DNA from: Burkholderiaceae bacterium DAT-1
GTDB lineage: Bacteria; Pseudomonadota; Gammaproteobacteria; Burkholderiales; Chitinimonadaceae
Length of the DNA stretch: 64,000 nucleotides
NCBI GenBank assembly: GCA_019084025.1
Contig: JAHRBI010000001.1
Coordinates: 372,001-436,000 of the forward strand
Reading direction: 5' to 3'
Positions within the stretch are counted from its first letter, which is position 1; every line of letters starts with the position of its first letter. Below are positions 29,223-38,555 of this stretch, one piece after another. Both the position numbers and the translations under genes were made by a program. The notes beneath the pieces were generated by a model. It had not been told where the DNA came from. It did no database searches and saw only the letters and a list, made by a program, of their open reading frames with translations.

Positions 29223-30263
29223 TTACTGATACGTAATGGTCCAATTAACCGGCACATTAATCGTACCCGGCTGCAATGAAGCAGATGATGAAATGGTATA
29301 GACATTAAACAGCCAGCTATTTGACGTAGACGAAGTGATCGGCAAACTGACAGGCACACCCGTCGAAATCATGCCTCCACTGCTGGCAAGCGCCAGCCCG
29401 ATACTGAGCGGGCTAGCCGTACCTTGATTGGCCAAATTGGTGCCCACACTTCCGGCGGGTCCATTAAATAGAATCGTGGCCGAACTGAATCCGGAACAGT
29501 TTAGCGTCGCTGTAAACGTGGCCACCTGCTTCGTCGTATTGGTAATCACGGATGCCAACTGAGTTGGAATCAATATGGTCGATGGCAAATTTGCATTGCA
29601 GGTGGTTGCGGTACTGATTGCACCGATATTAATGGTGAGCTGCATATTCAGACAGTTGTAATACTGCGTCCGTCCATTCACGACTTTGGAATAGTTTCCC
29701 CGTGGATTGGATGCACATGCGGGCTCCTGAAAACGCGCCACCACCTGACCACCCGCGTAACTCGGATTGGCTGTTGTCGTGCCATCCTCGATATATACCA
29801 CCTCGGCCAGATGCCCCAGCGAGGCCGGATTCGTCAGCGTCGTCAGCGAGGACATGTCCTGACTGAATGGATAGGCCTTGTTCAGTGCTTGAAAGGTGAC
29901 ACGCAGGTAAAGCTTGTTGGCCAGTTTGTAATAGCCCGAAATCGACCCCGACGAACCGCTAAAGCTTGCATTGACATTGGTGGTGGTATTCACCAGCGTA
30001 TCTACCACACACACGAAAGTGGTCAGATTACCGTCGTTCGAGGTGGCCGTGCTGCTTGAGCCAAAGGCCAGTGTCATCCCGCTCACCTTGGACAATGCAC
30101 TGTAGTTCAGGGTTGGGATCGAGATGGTCATGTATTCGGTAATGGCCGTATCCACAGAAGGATAGGTATTACTGGGCGATGAATAGCAGTCAGCCCGAAC
30201 GGACACGATCAGGCAGCCAAGCAATATCCATCCCATCCAGATCAGACGCAAGCAGTTAGCCAT
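29223..30263 (-). CDS. Fimbrial tip adhesin
   Basis: This 346-residue protein has a signal peptide (about 1-24), an N-terminal domain of about 180 residues with several Cys (CYSSP, FVCVVDTL), and a C-terminal pilin domain (MQLTINIGAIS, TTCNANLPSTI, TATLNCSG, ending WTITYQ). This two-domain plan is that of tip adhesins such as FimH, with a lectin-like domain in front; the receptor cannot be told. The start overlaps the usher stop by eight bases. Confidence 0.83.
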   Translation of the reverse strand: MANCLRLIWMGWILLGCLIVSVRADCYSSPSNTYPSVDTAITEYMTISIPTLNYSALSKVSGMTLAFGSSSTATSNDGNLTTFVCVVDTLVNTTTNVNASFSGSSGSISGYYKLANKLYLRVTFQALNKAYPFSQDMSSLTTLTNPASLGHLAEVVYIEDGTTTANPSYAGGQVVARFQEPACASNPRGNYSKVVNGRTQYYNCLNMQLTINIGAISTATTCNANLPSTILIPTQLASVITNTTKQVATFTATLNCSGFSSATILFNGPAGSVGTNLANQGTASPLSIGLALASSGGMISTGVPVSLPITSSTSNSWLFNVYTISSSASLQPGTINVPVNWTITYQ

Positions 30264-32652
30264 TGCATTGCACCTCGCGCCGAATCGACTCGACAGACTG
30301 TGTCACGTCGTAGGCAAACGTACATCGCCCATCCCCCCATACCACCTTGGCTACCCCAGAGGTATCAGGCAGCAGCACATAACTCATCCCACGCGGACCT
30401 ACCCAGTTTTCACGTCCTTCGCCCAGATCAATACGCGCGCCCAGTGGCACCCACTGGCCGTTATCGCGGCGAATGCTTAACAGCACAGGAATCCCGCGCT
30501 GAGCCTTAAAGGGAATGCGAACCAATGCCCCTCGCGAGGGCACAACTTCCTTGGACAGTGTCTCCACCTCGGCAGAATTGCCTGCCGGATCAAAACCCGG
30601 TTGGAGCAAAATACTGTTTTCGCGATAAGGTGCCAGCGATGGAATCAGGGCGTATCCTTTTCGATCAGATACCGAATTGGGATACCCTAAAATATTCACG
30701 TCCCCCACCCCTCCTGTGTAAACCAGTGCGGCAGACTCACCCAACATGGTGCCCAAAGTCAGGCCATCTCGATGCAAAGCCAATCCACCGGAAAACTGTG
30801 CACCAAGCGATGTGCCATTCGAATAATGACTGAATGACAGGGTAGCCAACCCTTTCGATGTATTCTGACCGAGGAAACCGTCCAGACTGGCTTCCTGTCC
30901 GTGAGATAAGGTCACCGCATAATTGGACTGCAGCTTTTCACCAAATGCGCCGCCGAGCGACGCTTGATACCCTGATCCGCCCGGATCATTAACTTGCCGC
31001 CGGATACTCATAAACGACTGATTATCCGGACGGATACCAAGTGGCATCTGCCATTGCAGCATCAAAAAGGTAGCCGTTGGAAAACCGAATACCTGCGTTC
31101 GGTTATACGAGAGGGAGAGCAATGAACTACCACTCATTTGCCAGTTTGCGTTCAGGGCTGTGACCTGCTGCTTGTCCTGACTATCCCATGCCGTAGTCTG
31201 CGTGGCATTGGCACTGACACTCAGACGCGCACCAATGCGTTGCTGCACGATCATCTGCAATGAATCTTTGGTGCGAAACCGGCGGCTAAGCCGAGGGGAC
31301 TCGCTAAGCGCAACCGCATCATTCATATCGAGATAGCCGGGCGAATCATGTCGGGCGGCTATCAACTGAAAATCTGTCTGCGTATCACTCAGGCTTTTTG
31401 CCCACAAAACACGTGCACTCGCACCACGTCCGTCATTGAACGGATCGTGATAATGAGACACCGAGACATCCGCCTCAAGTGCGCCCATATTGCCCAGTTG
31501 ACGGGTGACACCTGCACTCAGCGCCTGATAGCGATTGCCAAGCACCCCCTCCGTATTGAAGGTCCATTCCGAGGCGATCCCTCGTGCATGCTGCCAGCTC
31601 AATATATTAAAGTCGGATGCACTCGCTGAGCGCCCGATGGCCAGAGACCACGTGCTTTCACCCGTTGCACGCATGGAGGGTAATACTGAAACAGGCTGCA
31701 AATACTCCTGCACCCGGCCATCACTTTCCTCAACTCTGACCAGTAAGTCCTGATTCCCCAGTAGAACAGGCAAATCTTCAATCAGAAAATCGCCGGGAGG
31801 CACATTACGCGAATAGAGCTGATGTCCGGACTGGAAAATTCGAATAGTGGCATTGGTTCTTGCCAACCCCCGTACTTTCGGGCGAGCGCCAGCGAGTTTA
31901 TCGGGATCCATATCGGTATCAGTATGAAACTGCACACCGTAAATACGGTTTGTCCCAAGTACAGTTCCGCCAGCAAGCGCGTTCCCCACGACCAGCTGAC
32001 CATTCCAGTCGGATAGGTGTCGATAACCGTACAGCAGCTGTGCAATACGATTCGCACTTAGCTTTCCGCCTTGCACAACAGACAAGCTGGTTCGCCAGCG
32101 CCAAGGTCCGGTATTAAGACCCATTTGCGTTGCAAACGACAACTGGCTCCCCGCAGAATTGCGATTAGCAGAAATCGTGTAATTGGCCAATAACGCATCC
32201 ACGCCCTGATCCCAGCTCTTGCGCAAAGAGCGGCGTTTAATACGCTGCATGATCTGCTGGGGCAGGAAAATCACCAACCGTTGCGCCGGACCATCCACAC
32301 TGATTTGCACACCAGGCAGTAAGGCAACGAGATCGATACAGTCCGAGTGCGCTTCAGGAAACAATTCCGCTAATTCCGGCATGTTTTCCCGATTCATGCA
32401 GGGACGCGTTGTTTCTCCTGCCGCGACCAGTTCAACCATGCGTGCATCTAGCTGGCGATCATTGATCACCACATCCAGCAGGTACTTGCCCGGTGGCAAA
32501 GCACTCCGCTCAAATTGACTGAGGTCGACAGGCGATTCGTTTCGGAAATTATGTAAAAAATCCTGAGTAAACGTCGTCGGCGCTGCCGAAACCTCTAGCG
32601 TCAATGCGCTATTGAGCGCTGCTAGGGTTAGGCAGTGAATGAGCCTGGACAT
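30256..32652 (-). CDS. Outer-membrane usher of the chaperone-usher pilus
   Basis: The usher is the outer-membrane pore that accepts chaperone-subunit complexes and builds the fibre. The ATG at 32652 opens a signal peptide (about 1-28); the N-terminal domain starts FTQDFLHNF, followed by GKYLLDVVIND, the barrel, and a C-terminal domain with the conserved Cys pair (GDGRC ... REVQC). The 798 residues are close to the family's 800-860. The start lies inside the chaperone gene (44-base overlap); an upstream in-frame ATG would add residues without a signal peptide. Confidence 0.93.
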   Translation of the reverse strand: MSRLIHCLTLAALNSALTLEVSAAPTTFTQDFLHNFRNESPVDLSQFERSALPPGKYLLDVVINDRQLDARMVELVAAGETTRPCMNRENMPELAELFPEAHSDCIDLVALLPGVQISVDGPAQRLVIFLPQQIMQRIKRRSLRKSWDQGVDALLANYTISANRNSAGSQLSFATQMGLNTGPWRWRTSLSVVQGGKLSANRIAQLLYGYRHLSDWNGQLVVGNALAGGTVLGTNRIYGVQFHTDTDMDPDKLAGARPKVRGLARTNATIRIFQSGHQLYSRNVPPGDFLIEDLPVLLGNQDLLVRVEESDGRVQEYLQPVSVLPSMRATGESTWSLAIGRSASASDFNILSWQHARGIASEWTFNTEGVLGNRYQALSAGVTRQLGNMGALEADVSVSHYHDPFNDGRGASARVLWAKSLSDTQTDFQLIAARHDSPGYLDMNDAVALSESPRLSRRFRTKDSLQMIVQQRIGARLSVSANATQTTAWDSQDKQQVTALNANWQMSGSSLLSLSYNRTQVFGFPTATFLMLQWQMPLGIRPDNQSFMSIRRQVNDPGGSGYQASLGGAFGEKLQSNYAVTLSHGQEASLDGFLGQNTSKGLATLSFSHYSNGTSLGAQFSGGLALHRDGLTLGTMLGESAALVYTGGVGDVNILGYPNSVSDRKGYALIPSLAPYRENSILLQPGFDPAGNSAEVETLSKEVVPSRGALVRIPFKAQRGIPVLLSIRRDNGQWVPLGARIDLGEGRENWVGPRGMSYVLLPDTSGVAKVVWGDGRCTFAYDVTQSVESIRREVQCNG

Positions 32653-33349
32653 CCTCGGCACCGAAATCGTTGATGGTGCTAAACCGAATCGTATCTGCAA
32701 TTGATGCACCCACATTGATCTTTCGATCAATGTGGATTTCACGGGATTCAAGCGGTTTAAGCATAAATGCATCATGATCCGCAATCGATTGCTTTTCACG
32801 AAGCAAGGAAACACCAGCAAAATTCACGTGATAAACAGAGGGATTCCGTAAAAATACGGTATAGCCCCCGTCGGTTGCAGCTTCGACACGCCATACAAGC
32901 TGCTTGGGTGCATCCTCAGATGTGCCCTTTAAACCGCTTGGACGATAAAACACTTTTAAACGCTGGCGAATGGCCAAAACAAGCTTATTCTGAATATCAG
33001 CTTTATTTTCAGGCACTTGCTGAACATTCAAATAGAATACAGATTCCTGTTCTTTAGGGAGTTTGGCAATATCCAGCGGCACAATCCGCACCAATGCTTC
33101 CCGATTTGGATCAATTCGCACAACAGGTGGAGTGACCCATAGTTCTAGCGTTTCCGGTGCATCATCACTGACACCGGATTGCAACCAGGATTGAGCAAGA
33201 AAAGCATCACCGCCGGTATTGCGAACAGTCAGGCTTGTATCTCGCCGACCTTCATTCACAATCAGACGGGTTGCACTCAGAGAAATACCGGCCCACGCAC
33301 TGGACGAACACAGTGCGGCAGCCACAAAATATTGCAGCAGACGTTTCAC
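32609..33349 (-). CDS. Periplasmic pilus-assembly chaperone (PapD family)
   Basis: The chaperone caps pilus subunits in the periplasm by donor-strand complementation. A signal peptide (about 1-20) precedes the first Ig-like domain (ISLSATRLIVNEGRRDTSL), with the subunit-binding WVTPPVVRIDPN and the signature ESVFYLNVQQVPE, then the second domain with LKVFYRPSGL. It is the first gene of the operon, which then runs usher, adhesin, major pilin and small pilin. Confidence 0.94.
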   Translation of the reverse strand: MKRLLQYFVAAALCSSSAWAGISLSATRLIVNEGRRDTSLTVRNTGGDAFLAQSWLQSGVSDDAPETLELWVTPPVVRIDPNREALVRIVPLDIAKLPKEQESVFYLNVQQVPENKADIQNKLVLAIRQRLKVFYRPSGLKGTSEDAPKQLVWRVEAATDGGYTVFLRNPSVYHVNFAGVSLLREKQSIADHDAFMLKPLESREIHIDRKINVGASIADTIRFSTINDFGAEDVQAHSLPNPSSAQ

Positions 33350-33684
33350 TTCTCGTCCCGGATGTCCGGGCTCCCTCTTGTATGCCTATTATTTAGGCTT
33401 TTATTTACTGCACAAACGAACTGAATAGTGCTGAGGCATTCTCGCACATTTCAGATGTACGTTACCACAGCATATTAATATGTATCTATTGCAATATACT
33501 TATCGTTCAGAATATTTTATCTTCCTCACGAAACAGCATGCTTCTTCCAACCAGACAGCGGCCTAAGTTGTTGTGAATATGGCAGTTCTGCCGCAAAGAT
33601 GCTTCATCGCACACAATTGTCTTGCCTGCATAGGCATGCACAATCCTAAACTGCAGTAACACTTATTGTCCCTGCTGCCACCTT
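33350..33684. other. 335-base divergent intergenic region, pilus operon and acetyltransferase
   Basis: It is markedly AT-rich (33425-33540 in particular) compared with its flanks. It holds the 12-base repeat at 33392-33403 and must contain the promoters of both the pilus operon and the GNAT pair, but no clean -35/-10 pair could be set. No coding frame was found. The AT-richness would suit H-NS-type silencing, an inference only. Confidence 0.45.
33392..33403. repeat. 12-base repeat upstream of the pilus chaperone, copy 1
   Basis: TTTAGGCTTTTA, identical to 29164-29175. It ends 43 bases before the chaperone ATG and partly overlaps a short hairpin GCCTA / TAGGC at 33384-33398. Confidence 0.6.
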
Positions 33685-34251
33685 ATGCGTGATCCCATTT
33701 TGTGCGATTACCCGGAAACGATTGATACGCCGTATCAGCATATGCGGCTTGCGCGCAAAGGCGATGGCCCCCTACTGTATCAAGCGCTACTTGAACTCTT
33801 TGAACAGAACCTGCAGCCAGACGCGCCCATCAACCACCATCGCCCTTCGCAAACCGGTGTAGAGGCTGCCTGCCGCGAGGCACATGCTGAATGGATTTTG
33901 CGTGAGCGCCTACTCCTACTCTCATTCGACCGGCAAACTGGCGAACTCACGTGTTCCGTTGGCTTGCAAAACATGCGCTGGCTAGAGGGCGTGCATGAAA
34001 TAAGTTTATGGACACGCCCCGCATGGAAAAATAGTGGACGTCTGTCCGATGCACTCATGCATCTGGTTGCATATAGCTTCATGATACTCAATGCGAGACG
34101 CCTGTCGTGTGTGGTGCCTGCGAGTCAAACCACCTTGTGCGAATCTCTCCTGCTAGCAGGTCTGCGCGAGGAGTCGGTACTACAGGACTATTACCCCAAC
34201 GATGCCGGTGTGCTGTTCGGTATTGGTCGCTCTCATATCGGGATGCGCTGA
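33685..34251 (+). CDS. GNAT-family acetyltransferase (RimJ/RimL-like)
   Basis: The protein has 188 residues. Its middle part (ILRERLLLLSFDRQTGELTCSVGLQ, read as ILRERLLLL and GELTCSVGL), HEISLWTRPAWKNSGR and ARRLSCVVPASQT follow the RimJ/RimL pattern of sheet strands and the acetyl-CoA binding turn, though the Q/R-x-x-G-x-G/A motif is degenerate. The acceptor is unknown. It is followed two bases later by a second GNAT gene. Confidence 0.75.
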   Translation: MRDPILCDYPETIDTPYQHMRLARKGDGPLLYQALLELFEQNLQPDAPINHHRPSQTGVEAACREAHAEWILRERLLLLSFDRQTGELTCSVGLQNMRWLEGVHEISLWTRPAWKNSGRLSDALMHLVAYSFMILNARRLSCVVPASQTTLCESLLLAGLREESVLQDYYPNDAGVLFGIGRSHIGMR

Positions 34252-34253
34252 CC

Positions 34254-34826
34254 ATGCTTGATCCTGTCCTGATTGCATTACCTGACAGCATCCGCACCAC
34301 CCGCCTGATATTACGGCCACCGCAGGCAGGAGACGGCCAGCATGTCTTTTCGGCAGTGATCGGTTCGCTGAATGAATTGCTCGCCTTTCCGGCATCCATG
34401 CGCTGGTTGAGCGCAACGCCCACTCTGGATGCCATGGAGCGCTGGTGCCGTTTGGGTCAAGCCAACAGTATGTTGCGCAAGGATCTTCCCTGGCTCGCCT
34501 TTCGCCAGGACACAGGTTTGCTTGTAGGAGTGGCGGAGCTACACCATCCCGACTGGCAATTTCGCACATTTGAAACGGGCTGGTGGGGGCGGACAAGCGA
34601 ATGCGGACGGGGATTGATGAGCGAGGCGACCCGTGCGCTTCACGATTTTGCGTTTAGCGAATTACAAGCAAACCGGATCTTTGCGCTGGTTGATACGGAA
34701 AATCAGGCATCCATCCGCCTTGCGCACCGGATCGGCATGATCGAGGAGGGCATCATGCGTCATGAGCGCTGTGACGCAGACGGTACGCCGCGCCACATGC
34801 ATCTGTTTGCGCGGACGCGCGTCTAA
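34254..34826 (+). CDS. GNAT-family acetyltransferase (RimJ/RimL type)
   Basis: A 190-residue acetyltransferase with RTTRLILRPPQAGD at the N-terminus, GWWGRTSECGRGLMSEATRAL (motif A, shortened: CGRGLMSEAT), RIFALVDTENQASIRLAHRI and GMIEEGIMR. It is a clear RimJ/RimL member, probably acetylating an N-terminus or small amine. The ATG directly follows the previous stop (two-base gap), implying coupled translation. It converges with glpK, three bases apart, without a terminator. Confidence 0.88.
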   Translation: MLDPVLIALPDSIRTTRLILRPPQAGDGQHVFSAVIGSLNELLAFPASMRWLSATPTLDAMERWCRLGQANSMLRKDLPWLAFRQDTGLLVGVAELHHPDWQFRTFETGWWGRTSECGRGLMSEATRALHDFAFSELQANRIFALVDTENQASIRLAHRIGMIEEGIMRHERCDADGTPRHMHLFARTRV

Positions 34827-34829
34827 GGA

Positions 34830-36320
34830 TCAGCGACTGCCCGGCTGCAACTGGACGCGGGCCACCGCCGAACGCCAGCCGCCATACAGACGCTCACGCG
34901 CAGTGTCATCCATCGCCGGATCAAATCGGGCAACCGACTGCCAGCGTGCGCCGATTTCTTCCAGACTAGAAGCCGCGCCCGAACCCAGTGCGGCCAGCCA
35001 GGCGGCTCCAAGCGCGGTGGTTTCGGTCAATGCCGGACGCTCGACCGGTGTAGCCAGCAAATCCGCCAGATACTGCATCACCCAGTCGTTCACGGCCATA
35101 CCGCCATCGACACGAATGGCCGCGGGCATCTGTGCGCCATCGGCTCGCATCGCTTCCAGCAAATCACGGGTCTGGTAACACACGGCTTCCAGCGCCGCCC
35201 GCACGATTTCGGCCATGCCGGTATCACGCGTCAGGCCGACAATCGCCCCGCGCGCATCGGGGTCCCAGTAAGGCGCGCCAAGGCCGGTAAAGGCTGGCAC
35301 CAGATAGACTCCGCGCGTATCGGGAATCGAACGGGCAATCTGTTCGGTTTCACCCGCGTGACTCACCAGACGCACCGCATCGCGCAGCCATTGCACCGCC
35401 GCACCCGCCACAAAAATACTGCCTTCGAGTGCGTAGGTGACCTTGCCATTCAGTCGCCAGGCAACAGTACTGAGTAGGCGATTGCGCGACGTCACAATCT
35501 GCTCGCCGGTATTCATCACCATAAAACAGCCGGTGCCATAGGTAGACTTCACCATGCCCGGCGCGAAGCAGGCCTGCCCGACCGTGGCCGCCTGCTGGTC
35601 GCCCGCCACACCACGAATCGGCAAAGCCACGCCCAATACCGCTGCATCGGTCGTACCAAAATCATCGGCACTATCGAGTACCGTCGGCAGGATGGCATCA
35701 GGCACGTTGAAGAAGGTCAGCAACTCGGCATCCCACGTCTGCGTCCGGATATTAAACAGCGCGGTGCGGGATGCATTGCTGGCATCGGTGGCATGTACGC
35801 GGCCACCAGTCAGCGTCCAGATTAGCCAGGTATCTATCGTGCCAAAGGCCAGCTCGCCACGCTCGGCACGCGCCCTAGCACCGGGTACCTGATCCAGCAG
35901 CCAGGCAATCTTGGTCGCGGAAAAATACGGGTCGAGTAGCAGGCCTGTGCGCTCGGCCAGCCAGCGTTCTACGTCCGGCGTGCGATGGCTGGCGCACCAG
36001 GGCGCAGTCCGTCTGTCCTGCCAGACAATCGCCTTGTGGATAGGCAGGCCGGTCTGGCGATCCCAGATGACCGTGGTTTCGCGCTGGTTGGTGATGCCGA
36101 TGGCACGCACCGGCTGGCTGACGTCAGCCAGCGCTTGCTTGCAGAGCTCAAGGGTATGATCGCGAATCTCCAGCGCATCGTGCTCGACCCAGCCATCGGC
36201 CGGATAATGCTGGGGTAATTCTCGCTGCGCACGCGCATGCACGCTGCCATCCATGCCCAGTACCATGGCGCGGGTACTGGTGGTGCCCTGGTCGATTGCC
36301 AGAAACAGCTCGGTCATCAT
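34830..36320 (-). CDS. glpK: Glycerol kinase
   Basis: GlpK phosphorylates glycerol to glycerol 3-phosphate, the substrate of glpD elsewhere in this window. FGGY-kinase motifs: [13 protein letters not shown] at the N-terminus, [31 protein letters not shown] and [12 protein letters not shown]. At 496 residues it is complete. AAGGA precedes the ATG. It lies at the end of a minus-strand row after two glycosyltransferases, ten bases from the previous stop, with no glpF. Confidence 0.97.
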   Translation of the reverse strand: MMTELFLAIDQGTTSTRAMVLGMDGSVHARAQRELPQHYPADGWVEHDALEIRDHTLELCKQALADVSQPVRAIGITNQRETTVIWDRQTGLPIHKAIVWQDRRTAPWCASHRTPDVERWLAERTGLLLDPYFSATKIAWLLDQVPGARARAERGELAFGTIDTWLIWTLTGGRVHATDASNASRTALFNIRTQTWDAELLTFFNVPDAILPTVLDSADDFGTTDAAVLGVALPIRGVAGDQQAATVGQACFAPGMVKSTYGTGCFMVMNTGEQIVTSRNRLLSTVAWRLNGKVTYALEGSIFVAGAAVQWLRDAVRLVSHAGETEQIARSIPDTRGVYLVPAFTGLGAPYWDPDARGAIVGLTRDTGMAEIVRAALEAVCYQTRDLLEAMRADGAQMPAAIRVDGGMAVNDWVMQYLADLLATPVERPALTETTALGAAWLAALGSGAASSLEEIGARWQSVARFDPAMDDTARERLYGGWRSAVARVQLQPGSR

Positions 36321-36330
36321 TTGATCCTTG

Positions 36331-37461
36331 TTATGCAGGCAGCAACTGCTGATACAGGGCTACCAGTTTCTCCGTCATGGCTGCGGGCGTATGAGGTGCA
36401 ACGGTTGTTCTTGCACGCGCGCCGATCTCAGCCGCTCTTTCGCCATCGCATATCCGAGCAATCGCTTGAGCGAAGCCTGCCACGTCCAGTGCATCCATGA
36501 CAAATCCATTATCACCGTGGCGTATCCATTCTGCCGCACCCGCCGTATGCGTAGTGAGCACCGGCACCCCCATGGACATGGCTTCGAGGATCACATTGCC
36601 AAAGGGTTCGTACAATGTCGGCAGGATGCAGGCATCGCCCGCAGCATAGAGCGGACGCACGTCGTCCAGACTACCCAGAAAGGTCACCCGATCCGACACG
36701 CCCAGCTCCGCTGCCAGTGTTTCATAGCGATGCTGATGTTTATCCTTGCCCGCAACCAGTAATCGCACCTGTGCCGGGCTTTGCGCGAGCGCCCGGACGG
36801 CTGTACCCACGCCCTTGCGCTCGAAACCAGAGCCCACAAACACCAGCGCCACCTGATCCGGCGTCAGACCCAATCTGGCACGCGCATCATCACGCAGTTG
36901 CGCACGCAATTCGGGGCACCACGTTGCCGTATCGATGCCGTTGTAGATGACGTGTAACTTGGCTGGATCAATGCGGAAATGGCGCAGGATATCCTGCTTG
37001 ACCAGTTCAGATACGCAGATGACGGCACGCATATTGGCATGCTCGAACATCCGCCGTTCGGCGCGGGTGAGATAATGATGGTAGGGATTCAGCCAGCGCC
37101 CCAGTCGCTTGACAGGCGACTGAACGCGGGCGCGCTGGATCAGCCATTCGGCATGCACACCGTCGCCCGCACGATAGAGCGGCAGGCCGGGAATACGTTC
37201 GTGCGACTGAACCAGATCAAAGGCCCCGGCCGCCACAACTTCTCGTACCGCGCAGGCAAAACTCCAGTCGCGCCACACGCTACCGATGTAAAACGGGCGC
37301 ACGCGGACGGTAGATTGTCCGCCATGCTGATTCCATTTCCTCGCGATCAGGGTGACATCTACCTTGCCCTGCAAGGCATCGATGACCCGACTAACGAATC
37401 GTTCTGCGCCGCCTGCGGCATTGTATTTCTGGCGAACGATGGCCAGACGCGGCACGCTCAT
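36331..37461 (-). CDS. Glycosyltransferase family 4 (LPS-core type)
   Basis: The 376-residue protein starts [23 protein letters not shown], with the GxGGAERF nucleotide-sugar acceptor loop, and has the GT4 signature [17 protein letters not shown] and [10 protein letters not shown]. It resembles WaaG-like LPS-core glucosyltransferases and probably adds a hexose to the inner core on the cytoplasmic face; the donor is not certain. Its ATG overlaps the stop of the heptosyltransferase (ATGA). Confidence 0.88.
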   Translation of the reverse strand: MSVPRLAIVRQKYNAAGGAERFVSRVIDALQGKVDVTLIARKWNQHGGQSTVRVRPFYIGSVWRDWSFACAVREVVAAGAFDLVQSHERIPGLPLYRAGDGVHAEWLIQRARVQSPVKRLGRWLNPYHHYLTRAERRMFEHANMRAVICVSELVKQDILRHFRIDPAKLHVIYNGIDTATWCPELRAQLRDDARARLGLTPDQVALVFVGSGFERKGVGTAVRALAQSPAQVRLLVAGKDKHQHRYETLAAELGVSDRVTFLGSLDDVRPLYAAGDACILPTLYEPFGNVILEAMSMGVPVLTTHTAGAAEWIRHGDNGFVMDALDVAGFAQAIARICDGERAAEIGARARTTVAPHTPAAMTEKLVALYQQLLPA

Positions 37462-38552
37462 GCGCACTCCGCCAGTAAATCCTGAATCGCAGCATAGACA
37501 CGCTGGCTGCCAATCTGCACCAGACAATCGCTCACCTTGCCCCCGCCACAGCCATCTCGGCCGCAGGGACGACAGGGGTGATCGCTGGTGATAATGCGAT
37601 GCTTCACCTGCCACGGTGCCCATTCGATTTCACCCGAGGGACCAAAAAGCGCCACCACCGGCGTGCCCAGCGCAGCAGCCATATGCATGGGCGCGGAATC
37701 GACACCGAACAGCATGCGCGCCGATGCAATCACGGCGCCCAGTTGCTTCAGCGTAAGCTGGCCTTGCAGATTCACCACCGGCTGGCTCAGCCCCGCAATG
37801 ACGGCATTGACCATGCCTGCCTCTGCCGGATCGGGCGCCCCGGTGAGCACCAAGGTATGGCCATCGGCCTGCAGCTGCCGACAGACCGCCACCGTCTGCT
37901 CGACGGGCCAGCATTTAAATAACCAGCGCGAACCCGGATGCACCACGATATAACGCCCGGCTTGCACGCCGTGCGTGGCCAGTAGTTCGGCCACATGCTG
38001 CTCGGCGGGCGCACCGGGCATCATCGTCAATCGCGTACGCGGATCGGGCTGAATTCCTAGCCGCCGCAACGCATCGAGGTGAATCTCCACGGTATGGCGA
38101 CGATTGCCTGCAATCACCGGATAGCGATGGGTAAAGGTTTTGGCAAAGAAGCGCCCAAAATCGCCCTCCATGCCCACCGACCAGCGCGGTTTAAGCAAGC
38201 GGATCAGCCAAGCGCCGCGATTATGCTCGGTAAGATGCACCACCAGATCATACTGGCGGGATTTGAGGGTGCGGATCAATTGCCATTCGGCGCGCAGCTG
38301 CCCGACCGGCCCCAGCTTTTTCCACTGGCGGTCGATCAGGTGCAACTGGCTCATGGCCGGATGCAGTTCGATCATGTCGCGGGTGTCTTTGTAGACCAGC
38401 GCGTCAATTTCAGTGTGCGGTGCGGCGGCTTTCAGCGCAGACAGCACCGGACCAGATAGCAACACATCGCCATGATGGCGCAATTTGATGACCAGAATAC
38501 AGCGCAACGCCATCACATCGATGGCGTCGTCGGGTTTGAGTACAGGATGCAT
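37458..38552 (-). CDS. LPS heptosyltransferase III-like (RfaQ/WaaQ, GT9)
   Basis: A GT9-family enzyme: ILVIKLRHHGDVLLSGPV at the N-terminus, YIVVHPGSRW, LTGAPDPAE and the C-terminal FGVDSAPMHMAAALGTPVV (ADP-heptose-binding). A Cys-rich stretch (PCRPCGRDGC) follows, typical of WaaQ. It probably adds heptose to the LPS inner core. The start lies three bases after the ptsI stop, so it is run on from the PTS genes, an unexpected coupling of sugar phosphorelay and LPS synthesis. Confidence 0.88.
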   Translation of the reverse strand: MHPVLKPDDAIDVMALRCILVIKLRHHGDVLLSGPVLSALKAAAPHTEIDALVYKDTRDMIELHPAMSQLHLIDRQWKKLGPVGQLRAEWQLIRTLKSRQYDLVVHLTEHNRGAWLIRLLKPRWSVGMEGDFGRFFAKTFTHRYPVIAGNRRHTVEIHLDALRRLGIQPDPRTRLTMMPGAPAEQHVAELLATHGVQAGRYIVVHPGSRWLFKCWPVEQTVAVCRQLQADGHTLVLTGAPDPAEAGMVNAVIAGLSQPVVNLQGQLTLKQLGAVIASARMLFGVDSAPMHMAAALGTPVVALFGPSGEIEWAPWQVKHRIITSDHPCRPCGRDGCGGGKVSDCLVQIGSQRVYAAIQDLLAECA

Positions 38553-38555
38553 GGA

